A stretch of DNA of 64,000 nt from Botryosphaeria dothidea (Eukaryota > Ascomycota > Dothideomycetes > Botryosphaeriales > Botryosphaeriaceae): contig WWBZ02000001.1 of assembly GCA_011503125.2 (NCBI GenBank), positions 5,456,001 to 5,520,000 of the forward strand, in the 5' to 3' direction. A program made the translations under genes and the position numbers. Position 1 is the stretch's first letter; each line of letters opens with the position of its first letter. Below the pieces are notes generated by a model. The model saw only the letters and a list, made by a program, of their open reading frames with translations, was not told the origin of the DNA and searched no databases. Shown one piece after another: positions 13,257 through 26,130 of this stretch.

Positions 13257-15542
13257 CTAAGAGTCATCCAATGCTTCAACTAACAACCCATGGTCCCTCT
13301 TTATGATGTCCGCAGCCTAGAAACTCCGAGTCAGCAGAAAGTTTCAAACACCTCTGTTCTCCTTCCGTCCCACATGTGCGCCCAAACCAAGCAAGAGTAC
13401 CGAAACCTACCTTTTCCGCAACGGCATAAACCGTCGAACTCGTATGTGTCCCCGGAATCACCGGCATCATACTCGCATCCACAACCCTCAGCTTCCCAAC
13501 CCCATACACCTTCAATGCCGCATCAACCACGCCTCCCCACTCCTCCGGCATCATCGCACACGTACCCACCACGTGCTGGTACCCGGGCCTCGCGTTCGCT
13601 CTGATTGCGGCCTCCAAATCGTCATCGGCGACGTCTTTCCCTGGAACGGCCTCGGCTGGACCCAACTCGGCCATGGCATCCGTCCGCATGAGGCTCCTCG
13701 TCCAGCGTACCGCCGCAGCTAGGATGGCGACGTCGCTCGGGGCGCGCACGGCGCGGTAGTCGACGCGAGGGGGAACTGATGCGTCCCTCGAGACGATGCC
13801 GACGATCCCGCGGGATAGCGATTTGAGCAGCACGACGGGCGCAGTGCGGGCAGCGCCGAAGGCGATTTCTTGGGCGGGGATGTGCGGGGACGAGAGGTGC
13901 GGGAGGATGTGGGAGAGCTGGTGGGAGTAGCCAGCGAGGATCTCGGATGGGGTGGACGGCAGGTAAATGGTGGATGCGTTTGTCGAGCTGGCCAGGGCGA
14001 GGATGGAGGTGTGGTTTGGGGAGGTGGAGGAGAGGGGGAGGAAGGCGGCGGTGTTGCCGCCGCGGTCGACTATGGTGAGGGGGCCGGTGCGGGTGGTGCG
14101 GTAGAGGGAGAGGGATTCGGCGAAGAGGGTGGTGTTGGTGTCGAGAGCGTCGGCGGAGGGGGAGGGGAGGCTGGAGACTATCGTTCATCAGTCGCTTCGC
14201 GCTCGAGAGGAAATCATTCGTCAAGCTCCTGCTGATACTGGTTGGGTTGCAGGAAAATATTTTTCTTTGCCGTGCTAGAGGACTTATAGTTCCATTGCGT
14301 GTAGATAGCTGGATGATCTTGAAGATTATAACCGACACCAGGCAGGTCCTTGACTGTCTGAATATCTAGACTGTCCAGTAACGCTTTTGGCCCTATCCCA
14401 GACAGCTGGAGGACCTGGGGCGTATGGACCGTGCCGGCTGCGAGGATAACTTCTTTGGTTGCCAAGGCTGTACGGATCTCACCTGTCTCGCGGGAGACGT
14501 ATTCGACGCCTGTGAGAGTTTTGTTATCCGAAACCAGCAGCTTACTCACGGAGTGCAGGGGAAGTAAGTGGTAATTGGGTCGGGAAGAGATGACGCGGTC
14601 ATAATGCGCGCTGCGTGCGTACGACCGCGTCTGATTTGCGGGATCCTTTGAGCTCGGGACCCATGTGATGCCGGTTTTGTCGCCGCTAGTTGGATCAGAG
14701 GGCATTGGTAGGCCGAGGGATAGTGCCCCGCGGATGAAGTTTTCTGGTAGGTGGATTAGCGGTACTGGTGGGAAAATCTCGAGGATCTCAGATGTCAATG
14801 CAGACTCGGCCCCGGGAAAGGAGGAGCTCACTGATGGCCAGGAATTGATATGGAGGGTAGCTTGACTGCACGGGGCCGTTAAATCCGTGAAATTCGGAGT
14901 TCCAGGAGATGTACCATTCGTCTGCATAGTCTTCGGGCGTGGGGGTGAAGGTTTCGCTCTTGCTTTTACGTTAGAAAGTCTGGCCAAGTAGGATGGTTGT
15001 TCTCTCTTACTTTTTTGAAGTAGGGGAAGAGACCTTTCCATCCCCAGCCTGGATTCCCGAGCTGCTCCCAGACGTCGTAGTCGGCAGCGGTCCCGCGATC
15101 GAAGAACATGCCGTTAATAGCGGTGCCTCCGCCGACTACGGCCGCGGCGGGGACCTGGAACGTCCGGTTGTTCAGGCCCTCCTGTGGGGTGCTGGTCAGG
15201 TTGTACCAGTAGGGAGTATTGTCTAAATCCAGTAGTCCCGGTACTAGTATTTGATCTTCGTGTTTACCCAGAGGGCCATATTCAATTACGAGAACCGAGA
15301 CTTTATCCGTCGGTGCCCGCTTAGATGGATGACTGAGACTGAGGGTATCATCGAAACTGCTCACCAGCTGCTTCAGTCAAGCGATCGGCGACCGTGAGAC
15401 CGCTTGTACCGCCGCCTACAATGACGAAGTCGTATGAGCCTCGGAGAGATGCATCTCGTCCGATAATCCGAGCAAGGCGGCCTGAGTTTGCGTGTGCAGT
15501 AGTCAAGAAGACAAGTGTAGGGGCAACTCCACAGAGGAACAT
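13257..15542 (-). CDS. Secreted GMC-family FAD oxidoreductase (aryl-alcohol/choline oxidase-like)
   Basis: Six exons on the minus strand: 15542-15365, 15300-15011, 14958-14832, 14743-14239, 14170-13411 and 13316-13257, giving 639 aa with all junctions in phase. A signal peptide (about 1-18) precedes the ADP-binding GGGTSG (43-48). GMC signature 1 surrounds GGGTAINGMFFDRG; signature 2 is ILAAGTVHTPQVLQLSGIGP. The C-terminal pair expected at the active site is His566 (YQHVVGT) and His609 (PGTHTSST). The intron at 14831-14744 is needed to skip a stop codon and join QFLAI to KNFIRGALSLG. The last exon replaces a read-through tail with AADIIKRDH, as in relatives. These flavoenzymes oxidise alcohols or sugars and release H2O2; the exact substrate is not decidable. 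It is divergent from the ENA ATPase. Confidence 0.9.
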
Positions 15543-16036
15543 GGTTGGATTGAAGTGATAGTTGAGATGAACAGTGGAATATTGGACGTTAAGGAAACAA
15601 TACACATTGCAGTTGCAATATTTTCACGACATCTTGTGGCACGTCCGCGGGTTCTCTCCTTCTGGAATAAGCTCTAGTGACTTCCTTTTCCGGTCCGCAT
15701 GCGAATGAGAAAGCAGGTCTTATTGAACGGAAGTAGGACAAGCTGCATGCGCTCATTGGCGCTCAAATGCCGAGCATGCATTGTTTGATGTGGCACAAGG
15801 CGGGCGGGGCATTAGGCTTTTGCGTCCGAGGACTCCGATTTCGCCCGTCCCTAACAGGATTCCTAAGGCGCGGAGGAGGAGCGCTCTCGTGAAGTCTGAT
15901 GCAGGGGGAAGTGATGGAAGGATGTTTGTTGTTGAGGGCACGTAAACGTGCACAGTGATGCTGTCTCGCTTCGGAAGATTACTGTGACAGCTTGCAGCAC
16001 AATGCGAATATTGCCTTTTGGCACCAATTTAGGAAC

Positions 16037-16063
16037 GAACCGGTACTTCTTGAGTACCAGTTC
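16037..16063. promoter_or_regulatory. Palindrome 1 in ENA/GMC promoter
   Basis: Inverted repeat: GAAC 16037-16040 pairs with GTTC 16060-16063, and GGTACT 16042-16047 with AGTACC 16053-16058, with a 5-base centre and one mismatch. It may be a dimeric factor site; the factor is unknown. Confidence 0.55.
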
Positions 16064-16078
16064 CCGTCAACTTGACGG
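16064..16078. promoter_or_regulatory. Palindrome 2 in ENA/GMC promoter
   Basis: Perfect 7-bp arms CCGTCAA and TTGACGG around a single central base, starting directly after palindrome 1. The factor is unknown. Confidence 0.6.
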
Positions 16079-16102
16079 AAGACGGGCCCGAATCAGTGGC
16101 AT

Positions 16103-16121
16103 TCACGTGACTTACACGTGA
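16103..16121. promoter_or_regulatory. Paired CACGTG E-boxes
   Basis: Two CACGTG cores at 16104-16109 and 16115-16120 lie 11 bp apart, one helical turn. CACGTG is the known core of fungal bHLH factors of the Pho4/Cbf1 type; binding here is inference. Confidence 0.6.
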
Positions 16122-16541
16122 GATGCCGTCCCAACCGAGCCAAGCCTTACGCCCCTTGGTTCTTTCTGCTCCGCCATCCAAGACTCACTATGGTACACTC
16201 GTTGAACAGTGGCACAAAGCCTCCACCGCACCGAAATCTAATGAGACAACACTGAGCGCTGATGTGTGTGGCAAAACTGCTTACACTGTGTCACTCCAGA
16301 TGCCGGACTACCGGATTGTGGCAGCTGCATGCGGATGCTGCAGACCGGGTTGCAGCTTCCTCGATCAATTGCCAAGCTTGACAGGAGGACTTGGCACATG
16401 TCAGGCTGCTACTCTGTGGGTATTGCTCTTAAGACAGCCTCGACCACCTGCCACCCACGTTTTCCTCCTGTCCTCCTCCCCCTCCCTAATCATTTGGATA
16501 GTCATCTATTCTTTCCCATACATTCTCTACTTCCTCCATCG

Positions 16542-19500
16542 ATGACCAAGAAGGACGATATCGCCCTCGCCGGGCATGTGTCGGGTCAGGCGAATAAGCC
16601 AATGAGCCGCCCTGCTCACGCTCTGCCCCACCAGATTGTCACCAGCGAAGTGGGCGCCAACCCGAAGGATGGTCTTACCACCTCCGAAGCCCAGAAGCGC
16701 GTTGAAGAATTCGGGTGCAACGAGCTTGGTGACGCGGAAGGCGTTGCCCCAGGCAAGATTCTCCTCCGCCAGATTGCCAACGCAATGACTCTAGTTATGC
16801 GCACCACTTCCGTTGTGTTCAAGAAGAAGAAAAGACTGATCCAACTCCCAGGTGCTCATCCTGGCAATGGCTGTCAGCTTTGCCATTCAATCCTGGATTG
16901 AGGGCGGCGTCGTCGCCGCCGTCATCATCCTCAACATTGTCGTGGGCTTCTTTCAAGAGTTCCAGGCAGAGAAGACCATGGACTCGCTCAGGTCTCTCAG
17001 CTCGCCCACTGCGAGCACTGTTCGTGATGGGAAGAACCTCACTGTGCCGACCGCCGAGATCGTCCCCGGCGATATGGTCGAGATGAAGACTGGTGACACC
17101 GTTCCTGCCGACGTACGGTAAGTTTGTTTCATCAATGTCACCCGCAGATACGCAAGACGCTGACACATTCATAGCCTTATTGAAGCCATCAACTTCGAAA
17201 CGGACGAGGCTCTTCTTACCGGAGAGTCTTTGCCAGTTCGTAAGGATGCTGATGCGACCTTCGCTGATGACATCGGCCCTGGTGACCGGCTCAATGTTGC
17301 ATTCAGCTCGTCCACGGTAACCAAGGGTAGAGCTCGAGGGATCGTCTTCGCCACCGGCATGTACACTGAAATTGGATCGATTGCTGCCCAACTCCGAGCA
17401 AATGGCTCCAAGCGACGTCCAGTCAAGCGTAATTCTCGAGGCAAAGCGGGGCCTCACCGTTATGCTCAAGCTTATGCTATGACTGGATTCGATGCTCTGG
17501 GTAGATTCCTCGGTGTCAATGTTGGTACCCCGCTGCAGAAGAAGCTGTCGTGGCTGGCCATCCTCCTTTTCGGGATCGCTGTCGTTTGTGCCATCATCGT
17601 CCTTGCGGCCAACGACTTCAGAAACGAGAAGGAAGTCATCATTTACGCTGTTGCCACCGGTCTCAGTATGATACCTGCTTCGCTTATTGTTGTCCTGACT
17701 ATCACTATGGCAGCTGGCACCAAGAGAATGGTGGAGCGGAACGTCATCGTACGAAATCTCAAGTCGCTTGAAGCTCTTGGAGCTGTCACAGATATCTGCT
17801 CAGATAAGACTGGAACGCTCACTCAGGGAAAGATGGTTGCGAAGAAGGCTTGGATTCCTTCCAAGGGTACATACTCAGTTGGAGAGTCCAGCGAGCCTTA
17901 CAACCCCACTGAAGGCATGCTTTTCTTCCAGTCCGAGCAGCCCCGGAATATCAACTTTGCTGATGATGAGAGCATTGAGAAGTCCGCTCCCAGCACGAAG
18001 CTCTTGCAGGATAACCAGCCTCTGCAGGATTATCTCAGGGTCGCGTCTCTGGCCAATCTCGCCACCGTCCATGAGAGTAAGCCCGGAGAATGGAACGCTC
18101 GGGGAGATCCAACTGAAATTGCCATTCAAGTCTTTGCTTCTCGGTTTCATTGGAACCGCGATGTCTTCGTCGCTGGCGACGCCCCCGAATGGAAGCAGGT
18201 TGCTGAGTTTCCTTTTGACTCTACCATCAAAAAGATGTCAGTGATTTTTGAAGAGACCAAGGTTGGCAAGAAGCATGTTTTCACAAAGGGTGCCGTCGAG
18301 CGAATCATCGAAAGCTGCACCACTATTCACCTCGACGAGCTTGAAGCTGTCCCCGTCACGACCGAAATCCGGGAGAACATCCTCGCAAACATGGAAGCTC
18401 TTGCCTCCCTTGGTCTCCGTGTTCTGGCGTTGGCGTCTCGAGACTTCACTGCGGAAATCACGCAGGGCAAAGAACTGGACCGCAAAGACATCGAGAACGA
18501 TTTGGTTTTCCGTGGGCTGGTCGGCATCTATGACCCGCCTCGTCCGGAGTCTGCGCCTTCGGTGAGACAGTGCCAGGACGCTGGAATCGTCGTCCACATG
18601 TTGACTGGTGATCATCCCGGGACTGCCAGTGCGATTGCTGCCGAGGTGGGCATCCTGCCGTCTAATATGAATGCATTCAGCAAGGAAATGACAGACGCAA
18701 TGGTCATGACAGCTGCCCAGTTTGACAAGCTAAGCGATAAGGAGATTGACGAGCTTCCGGTCCTCCCCTTGGTTATTGCTCGCTGCTCCCCCACCACCAA
18801 AGTCCGAATGATTGAGGCTCTTCATCGTCGTGGGAAATTCGCTGCCATGACTGGCGATGGCGTTAACGACTCCCCTAGTCTGAAGAGAGCCGACGTTGGT
18901 ATCGCCATGGGCCAAGCCGGATCGGATGTCGCAAAGGACGCTTCGGATATCGTTCTCACCGATGACAACTTCGCTTCTATCCTGAACGCCATTGAAGAAG
19001 GTCGTCGTATGTTTGATAACATTCAGAAGTTTATCCTGCATCTCTTGGCCGAGAATATCGCTCAAGCCACGGTCCTTCTCGTCGGTCTCGTGTTCAAAGA
19101 CGAACAAGGCCTTTCTATCTTTCCCCTTGCTCCTGTCGAAATCATGTGGGTCATCATGATAACTTCTGGCATGCCTGACATGGGACTCGGGTTTGAAATC
19201 GCCGCCCCGGACATTATGGAACGGCCTCCTCAAAATCTCAAGCGAGGCGTCTTCACGATCGAAGTCATGATTGACATGGTCGTTTACGGCCTCTGGATCT
19301 CAGCCCTCTGTCTTGGCTCCTTCGTCTTGGTCCTCTATGGCTTTGGCGACGGCAGCCTCGGCGAGAACTGTAACGATTCCTACCGCAACGCCGCCGGCGA
19401 GGCAGTCTGCGACACGGTTTTCCGCGCCCGCGCAACCACGTTCGCGTGCTTGACCTGGTTTGCCCTCTTTCTCGCGTGGGAGATGGTCAACACGCGCCGC

Positions 19501-19908
19501 AGCTTCTTCCGCATGCAGCCAAAGAGCAAGAAGTACTTCACCCAGTGGGCGCACGACGTCTGGCGCAACAAGTTTCTCTTCTGGGCCATCATCGCCGGCT
19601 TTGTCACCATCTTCCCGACGCTCTACATCCCCGTCATCAACCACGACGTCTTCCGCCACCAAGGCATCTCTTGGGAGTGGGGCGTGGTCTTCGTCGCCGC
19701 AGCGCTCTTTTTCGCAGGCGTCGAAGCTTGGAAGTGGGCCAAGCGCATCTTCTTCCGCCGTCGCGCCGCGAAGGCTGTGAAGGAAGGTGTACCACTGTCG
19801 CAGGCCAGCACGCAGGTCACCGACCCGGAAATGAAGATCTTTGGATCATATGGGTACGGGCTCGGCAAGGCCGTTTCGGGAGATACCACTGGCACGATAT
19901 CTCAATAA
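16542..19908 (+). CDS. ENA1: ENA-type Na+/K+-exporting P-type ATPase (type IID)
   Basis: Three exons, 16542-16793, 16852-17117 and 17175-19908, give 1083 aa. The enzyme pumps Na+ or K+ out across the plasma membrane using ATP, for salt and alkaline tolerance. Visible features: cation-ATPase N-domain (about 25-80), TM segments with the LILAMAVSFAIQ run, the TGES actuator loop, phosphorylated Asp383 in CSDKTGTLTQ, the GDGVNDSP hinge, and a C-terminal membrane domain with paired aromatic segments. The SKRRPVKRN insertion before TM3 and the GTPLQKKLSWLAI segment are typical of ENA rather than Ca2+ pumps. Length matches the family. The first intron is placed by conservation (ANAMTL joined to VLILAMAV); its donor GTTATG is weak. 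The second intron (57 nt) has a GTAAGT donor. The start is the first ATG before the conserved N-domain. Confidence 0.93.
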
Positions 19909-22187
19909 CGACAGCTAGCCGCTGCGAGAGCGGCGGCCTCGCGCTCTTCCCGGGCGTGAGACACTTGGGGGGCTTCCATGTCGTCGGTGCGGGGCGCTGG
20001 AGCGAGATGTGGTGGGGGCCGTGGCGGCGTAAGATGGCTCGATTGATTGTCCGTCGTCGATGCGCTCTGCCCGCCCAACTTCTTATTCCCTACGTCTGAG
20101 TCTCTACCTTTAGACTGGTCTTCTCTGATTTTCTGGGTATAGATGAGTTTCAAAGAGGATGAAAGAACGAAAAAGAAAAGGTAAAAAGGAGCGTTCAACT
20201 CAGCTCGGCCAGATTGTTCTCTGGTTAAAGGTTTGCTGACTCTTTCCATCAACTGGTTTGGCCGTCCGCTCTTTCTATTCTGCTGTCCGTTATTTGTATA
20301 CCTTGGCGTTGTTCCTTTGCTTTCTGAAGTCATTACCGTCTAGGTGCGTGCGTAGGTACAAATTGCATAGGAGGGACGCGTGTCTAGATAGTTCTCAAAT
20401 AAAAGTCTGCTTTTGCTTCTTCAACAAATAAGTTCTGAGAAAGCCTGTGATTGTGATCAAGTGGTTTGAACGTGGATGCTGCAAAACAGCGCCTTAGGTT
20501 AACTGCGGGTTGCAATGATTGTTCTTCGCTGAAGCCCCTCTGCAACACTTCATGAATGGGCGGTCGCTTAGATAGCACAATGCTTCTGGTATATTGCATC
20601 AAATCACTTGGTGGTCCTGCTTCGGTATTTTTGTCTTTTCTCCTCGTGCCTGCAGCCTGGATTCCGGATCACGCCATCAAAACGTTCAGCTAACGCGAAA
20701 CCTGAAAAGTACAGTCACCGCCACGTGGTAAAAGAGCCCAGCAATACAATACAATGCAGATGCGAGGCTTCCTTTCCACGGCGGGTGGAAATACCTGCAC
20801 GGTAGGCTCAAGAGAAGCGCATATGCGCCGTCCCCACCTCTGCTTTCCGGGCCGGAACATAAGTAGGGCATTATTAGTCCGACGGAACCAGCACACACAG
20901 TACTCTTCCAAGGTGCCACGCCCCTACAATAACTTGAAACAGACTTGTGTATTGGGATCTAATGTGTTGAGCGATACGCTGTTTTAAGGTAAAAATTCTG
21001 CGGGCCCAAAATCCTGCACGGGCGGTATGTGGACAGCACATGAACGATTCTTGCTCGCGTACATAGCGTGATTTCCACGTCGGGAGCATATTCATGTGCC
21101 GAATCTAGTATCCGGGAAGGCTGTAGGTTTAAAACCCCCCCAGGAAGGCTTCACAGAGACCTCGTTTCTTTTCGATTGCAGATCACATTCTTCTTGGGAT
21201 TGGGATCATTGTGTTGGGGAACGATGGACAGCTTTTATGGTCGTCCCCTCCTGGAACTGATGGGCTTTTTGCTCTTGGATGGAAACCTTGTCCTCTCTGG
21301 CGCCTTCCTCAACCGGAGTGGATGTCGGGAATGGACGCAAAGTAAACCAGCAGTCGGAGAAAGTAATTTCATTCAATGACATCAGCAACTGATGCCACTC
21401 AGCAGGGCGGAATAACGCTGGGCCGCATCACTCTCGAAGCAAACAGTACTGAGCCCAATCTATAAGTGCGTGAGGCACATGAGCTACGCACCGAAGTCAT
21501 GAGTTCCCTTGAGTATGTCGCTCAGATCAGAGTGGTCTCTACAGAAGACAAGGCCGATACCAGTGTGAAGACCCAGCAGCGCAAACGTGGAAAACGTCAT
21601 GTGGTAATAGAACGTTTCTGACCTGTGACCAGCACTGATATCATCTTTCGTCGCTGTATCCTCCAACCCGACATTGGGAAACCCTTGCTCAACATCAATC
21701 ACCTTGCTTGCGGGAAATAAAACAAAGACGAGAGCAGAAAATCTCTCTTGGTTGAATATATTCTGATATCAAAAACAAGCAAGAAGACTGACTCAATCCG
21801 AAGCCAGAACGACGCTGCTCGCAAAAAGCCCGAGTATCTTGATGTTGTAACGACCGACTAACACCTCCCAATGGACTATCGAAAAGAAATAAGACAAACT
21901 CTCTCAACTCCATCTTTTCCCCCTTTATGGAAAAGACCCCCTCATTTATCCGAGGTGTAGGGTAATACAGACAGAAAAGAAAGGACAATAAGCAAAGGCA
22001 AAAACGTTTGCTCGCTCGCTTTTCACCGCTCCAGAATAATACAAAAAAAGGGCGACAAATGACATAAGGAAATGGAAGGGAATAAAAAGATTGTCCTCAT
22101 CACTCTGTTCCCATAGCAATCCATCCATCCTGCCCAACCACCCCTACCATCAGTCATATTGCCCTCGTCCGTCAATCCCCATCCCCC
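19909..22187. other. Intergenic region between convergent genes
   Basis: 2.3 kb between the ends of the ENA gene and the LRR gene. No gene, tRNA or repeat was recognised. Short open frames (for example 20333-19902, minus, 143 codons) carry no motif. Both ends presumably include 3' UTRs. Confidence 0.55.
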
Positions 22188-25100
22188 TCAATCCTCAACA
22201 GCACTCTCCCTCACCGGCTCTCGGCGCCTCCCACGCTTCTCCAACCTCCCGGCATTGACCTGCGCCGCAATCTGCGTCTCCCTCCACTGCTCGAACTCCT
22301 CCGGCCGCTCCTTCTCCAGCTCGCGCAACTCCTCCGCGTTCGCACCAATCTTCCGCACCGTCTCCTCCCAGCCGTCCTTGACCACCATATCCCTGAGCTC
22401 GCCTCCCGACAGCCTGAACAGCTGCTCGCGCAGCATCTGCAGGTGCGTAGGCTCGTTGTCAGCCTCGCGGCCGGTGGTGCCGTGCAAGTGGTCCTCGGTC
22501 TGCGGGCGCAGGATCTCGCGGCGCACCGACTGGCCGAGGCGGTGGACGTGGCCCTCCTCGAGCGTCTGGGCGCGGCTGGCGAGCGAGACGTCCGAGTTGT
22601 GGCGGCTGCGGAGACCGTGCGGCAGGTCCTGGTAGTCGTCGTCGGAGCCGCTGTCGGCTGCGATGGCGGCGTCCCTCGCGTTGGCGGCGGAGGTGAGTGC
22701 CCCCGCAACGCTCGACGAAGTGCCCGTCTCCTCGGCCGGGGCGCCGCTGTTGGTCGTCTCGGCGAGCGAGTTGCGGCCGGACGACAGCGAGCCGATCGAG
22801 TTGGCCAGCGCGGCCGAAATCTCCGAGGCCGTGGGCGGCCGCTGGTGATGACGGTGGAGGCGGCACTCCGGGTACTCGTCCTCGAAGCGCTGGATGATGC
22901 CCTGCAGCGTCTGGTCGAGAAACAGAAGACGCTTGTACGCCATCTCGTCGCCAGCGCGCGCCTCCCGGGCGAGCGCCGGTTGGAGTCGTGCTCTGATCTT
23001 GCGTGCGCTCTGCAACAAATCCTTCGACATGCTCTTGGCCTTTGCCGAACGCTGCTCGCGGTTGCCGAGGCGGCTCGAGCTGCGAGGAGTGGCAGCGCCG
23101 CTGCCGGGACGGCTGGCGGGCATGCTCTTCCGTCTGAGATTGTCCGATGCCTTCTCCAGGAGGCAGTAGTTGAGCGCCTTGACCAGGCCGGTGCCACCGA
23201 CGATGTAGTCCTCGTCTGGCGCCGCAGACTCGTCGTCCGTGCTATCCGAGTCCTCGCCGTGGCCAACAAGATGCAGCAATACTTCAGGGATCTCCACATT
23301 CTCAGCACCGCTGGGTGCGCTTGCGGAAGCTCCCAGTCCAAGGTCAGCAGTGGCGTGTACTGTGGCACGTTCCATATTGCGTAGACAGTAAGCAACCACT
23401 TGCTTCGCGAGTGCCTTGACGACTTCGCTGGAATCCTGGCTCGGGACATCGATGTCGACACATATTATCGAATCCGAGACTCTGACCGCGACCATCAATG
23501 AAGCATAAAGTGCGCAGGCTTCTTCTTGCGACGCCTCGTCCGATGCCGACGCCAAAGCCGAGAGCTCTGGATTTTCCAAGATGGTGAGATGGGCTAGCTG
23601 AGGGCATTCTGGAAGCACTTCTGCTAGACCAATAGCCTGAGCCGGTGTCAACGACACGTCCTCCAGGTGCATACGCTTGAGGAAACGAAGCTGAGGGATG
23701 TATTTCCGCAGAATCGCCAGCGCGCTCGGTTCCGTTGCGAATAGATCACGGTTATGTGAGAGGTCAATGAATCGAAAGTTCTGCAAATGAACCAAATTCG
23801 GCATGAGCAATTTCAGCGAATCCGGATTCAGATTGCAGGCCGCAAGACTCAATGCCCACAGTGGACATCTATCATGCAAGCCCTCGCAGAGTTGCTCCAT
23901 CCGGTGTCGCAGGTCGTTTCCGCCAAGATCCAAACCGTGGCATACCCCAGAGCGGATGTACCGCACGACATGATCCATACCCTCCGCGTCGATGGAATTG
24001 TGCGAGAGACCCAGCCGTTGAATGCCGCTGACGATGACGCCATCTATGATCTTGCGAATGTTCTGTGAATTCAACCCGCAATCAGTCATGAGCAATTCCT
24101 CCAGACGTGCGCCGCCAAGCCGTTCCGACATGGACTTGTTCAAAATGTCCGCGATATCATCGATGGGAACCTTGATCTGCTTCTTCTGTTCGGAGGGGTG
24201 TGTCTTTGGTGGTACTCGCGGTTGCGGGAAAGGGATGCCGGAGACATCCAGTGCCTTGAGGGATCGGCACATGTAGATGAATAAGCCGATGTGCTTCCAT
24301 CCTTCTCTTGTGATCCTCCGATTATCCTTAAGGCTCAGCTTCTCCACAACGCCGCTTCGCTCCTGGAAACTTTGAGTGGAATCCGTTTTCGTTGAAACGA
24401 AAGAGCGCCTGCTGTAGTCTGGCGGTCTTGCTGCCAGAAGACCGGCAAGGATGACGCGCAAGCCCTCATCCGTAAGTTCCGAGTCCTCTAAGAGTAGCTT
24501 CTTTACCGGTACGACTGCAAGCCAGTCCCCCAGCGTATTCATATCCGCCAAAGTTAGTCTCGAACCCGTGAGATTCAGACAGGTAACAACACCTGGCGTC
24601 TCTATCGGGCCCCTGGCGGCCTCTTGTAGCTGTTCGGTGATCCTCTTCAAGATCGGCGTTTCTCTCAATTGGCAGCATCTCCGATATATTCTCAACGGAT
24701 CTGTGGTCGGGCGGTCCTGAGGCTTCGTTGGCTTCGTTTCCATTGACTGTGGCGTTGAGCTCCCGCCGTCGTCATCACGCGTGAGCTCCATTGGTACGGA
24801 GCCGTTCTCTTCCGCCTTCCGCCGCTTCTTCTCCTTCCGTTCTTTCCGCTCCGCCTCTGACCTCTTTTTCTTCTCCTTCTTCTTGCTGGACTCCGCCTTT
24901 TTCTCCTCGCTGGCGGCGTCCTCTCGCACCGTGCCTTCTGGGTTGGGTGCATCATCGGTCCCCACCTCCTCGTTGCTGACCTGCACGACGCCGTCCTTCT
25001 CCTTCTGGCAGGCCACGGCGTCCGGGTGCTTCAGCGCCTCTCCTTCACCCCTCTCCTTCAGCTTCTTGTCCTTTGATCTCTTCTTCCTCTCCGGCGAATC

Positions 25101-26130
25101 GTTGTCTTCCCTGTAGCGCGGGGTCCCCGCAATCTCCACATCGACGCAAAAAGCAACCCTCCGCAGCTTTGCACCGTCCAGCTCGGGCACCAAGCAGCGC
25201 TCCCGGTTGGGGTCAATGTTCATCACGCGCCGCGGGCACATGCCGCCGTTCCCCGTGACCTTGCTCGGCGGCGCCGCTTGCGAGCCCGACGATAGCCGCC
25301 TCAGCGCGTTCGACAGGAATGACGTCCTCGACGTCTCCGGCGGCTGAGGCACGTACGGCTCCATGCTCTCTCCATGTTGGTGCTGCTGGTTGTTGTTTGT
25401 GGGCGGCGTAGGGGTGCCAAGGCCCGGCGAGTACGGGTTGATCAGCGGGAGGCCACCGTGTGTGCCACCATTGGCCTGCGGTTTGCCGTTCTGCCCGTTG
25501 TTGCTCGCGGTGTTGGCGGCCTGGTTCGCGGCCTGCTGCGACGAGGAAAACTTGGAGGCTATGCTCGACACCCACGATCCCCTCCTCGACGGCGATCGCG
25601 AATCGGGCGGGGTAGTGCCGGACTTATCAGAGCTGCTCCGGCCCAGCAACGACGGGCGTTTTTGTATCGGTCTCGGTTGAGAAGTGGCGTGGTTTGCATC
25701 TGGCGAGGTGGGGGATAGTGGAATCTCCTCTTCTTTCACGTCTTGGGTGCCATTGGTAGATTGTTGAGGCTTGGGGGGCTCGTTCTGCGAGGTGGCGACC
25801 GGCGGGGAAGCGTGCGATGGAGCGGGAGCGGCGGCGGCGGCTGCTGTTGCATGGGCGTGCTGAGAGGCGTGAGAGAGCGGAGGCGGAGGATCGCGCGCGG
25901 TGCCTGGCCCGGCGGGCGCATGTGCGCGTTGTTGGTTGTCTGTGATGGTGCACACATCGTCAGCACACAGCTCTCGTGCTCGCTCGTCGCCCTTTCGCAC
26001 GGCGGCGCTGTTGCGATGGCCGTGCCCGCTGGGGAGCCCGCGCACACATGGCGCGCACCAGAGCTCGCACAAACGTACCTTTGTTCGAATGGTGCAACCA
26101 ACTAACATCCACACCGTGTATGCCCTCCAT
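22188..26130 (-). CDS. Leucine-rich-repeat (RNI-like) protein, Mhp1-like cell-wall/cytoskeleton factor
   Basis: Two exons, 26130-26079 (17 codons plus one base) and 25939-22188, give 1267 aa. The start MEGIHGVDVSWLHHSNK ends at a GTACGT donor; the 139-nt intron closes at CATCACAG and restores phase. The large frame stays open further upstream with no good start, so the spliced start is preferred. The first 280 residues are Pro/Ala/Ser-rich with SPSRRGSW-type serine motifs. A conserved segment RRVAFCVDVEIAG lies near 283, a lysine-rich stretch near 370-400, leucine-rich repeats at about 475-810 (for example LKALDVSGIPFP, IQRLGLSHNSI), and an acidic/serine C-terminal half. Similar fungal proteins are annotated as Mhp1-like cell-wall biogenesis factors; that assignment is from memory and moderate. 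The molecular role is unknown. Confidence 0.75.

Larger units (their letters stand above)
15543..16541. promoter_or_regulatory. Shared divergent promoter of the GMC oxidoreductase and ENA ATPase
   Basis: 1 kb separates the two divergent start codons. Near the middle, at 16037-16121, four dyad elements lie almost end to end, listed separately. The ENA side just before the ATG is pyrimidine-rich. Confidence 0.55.
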
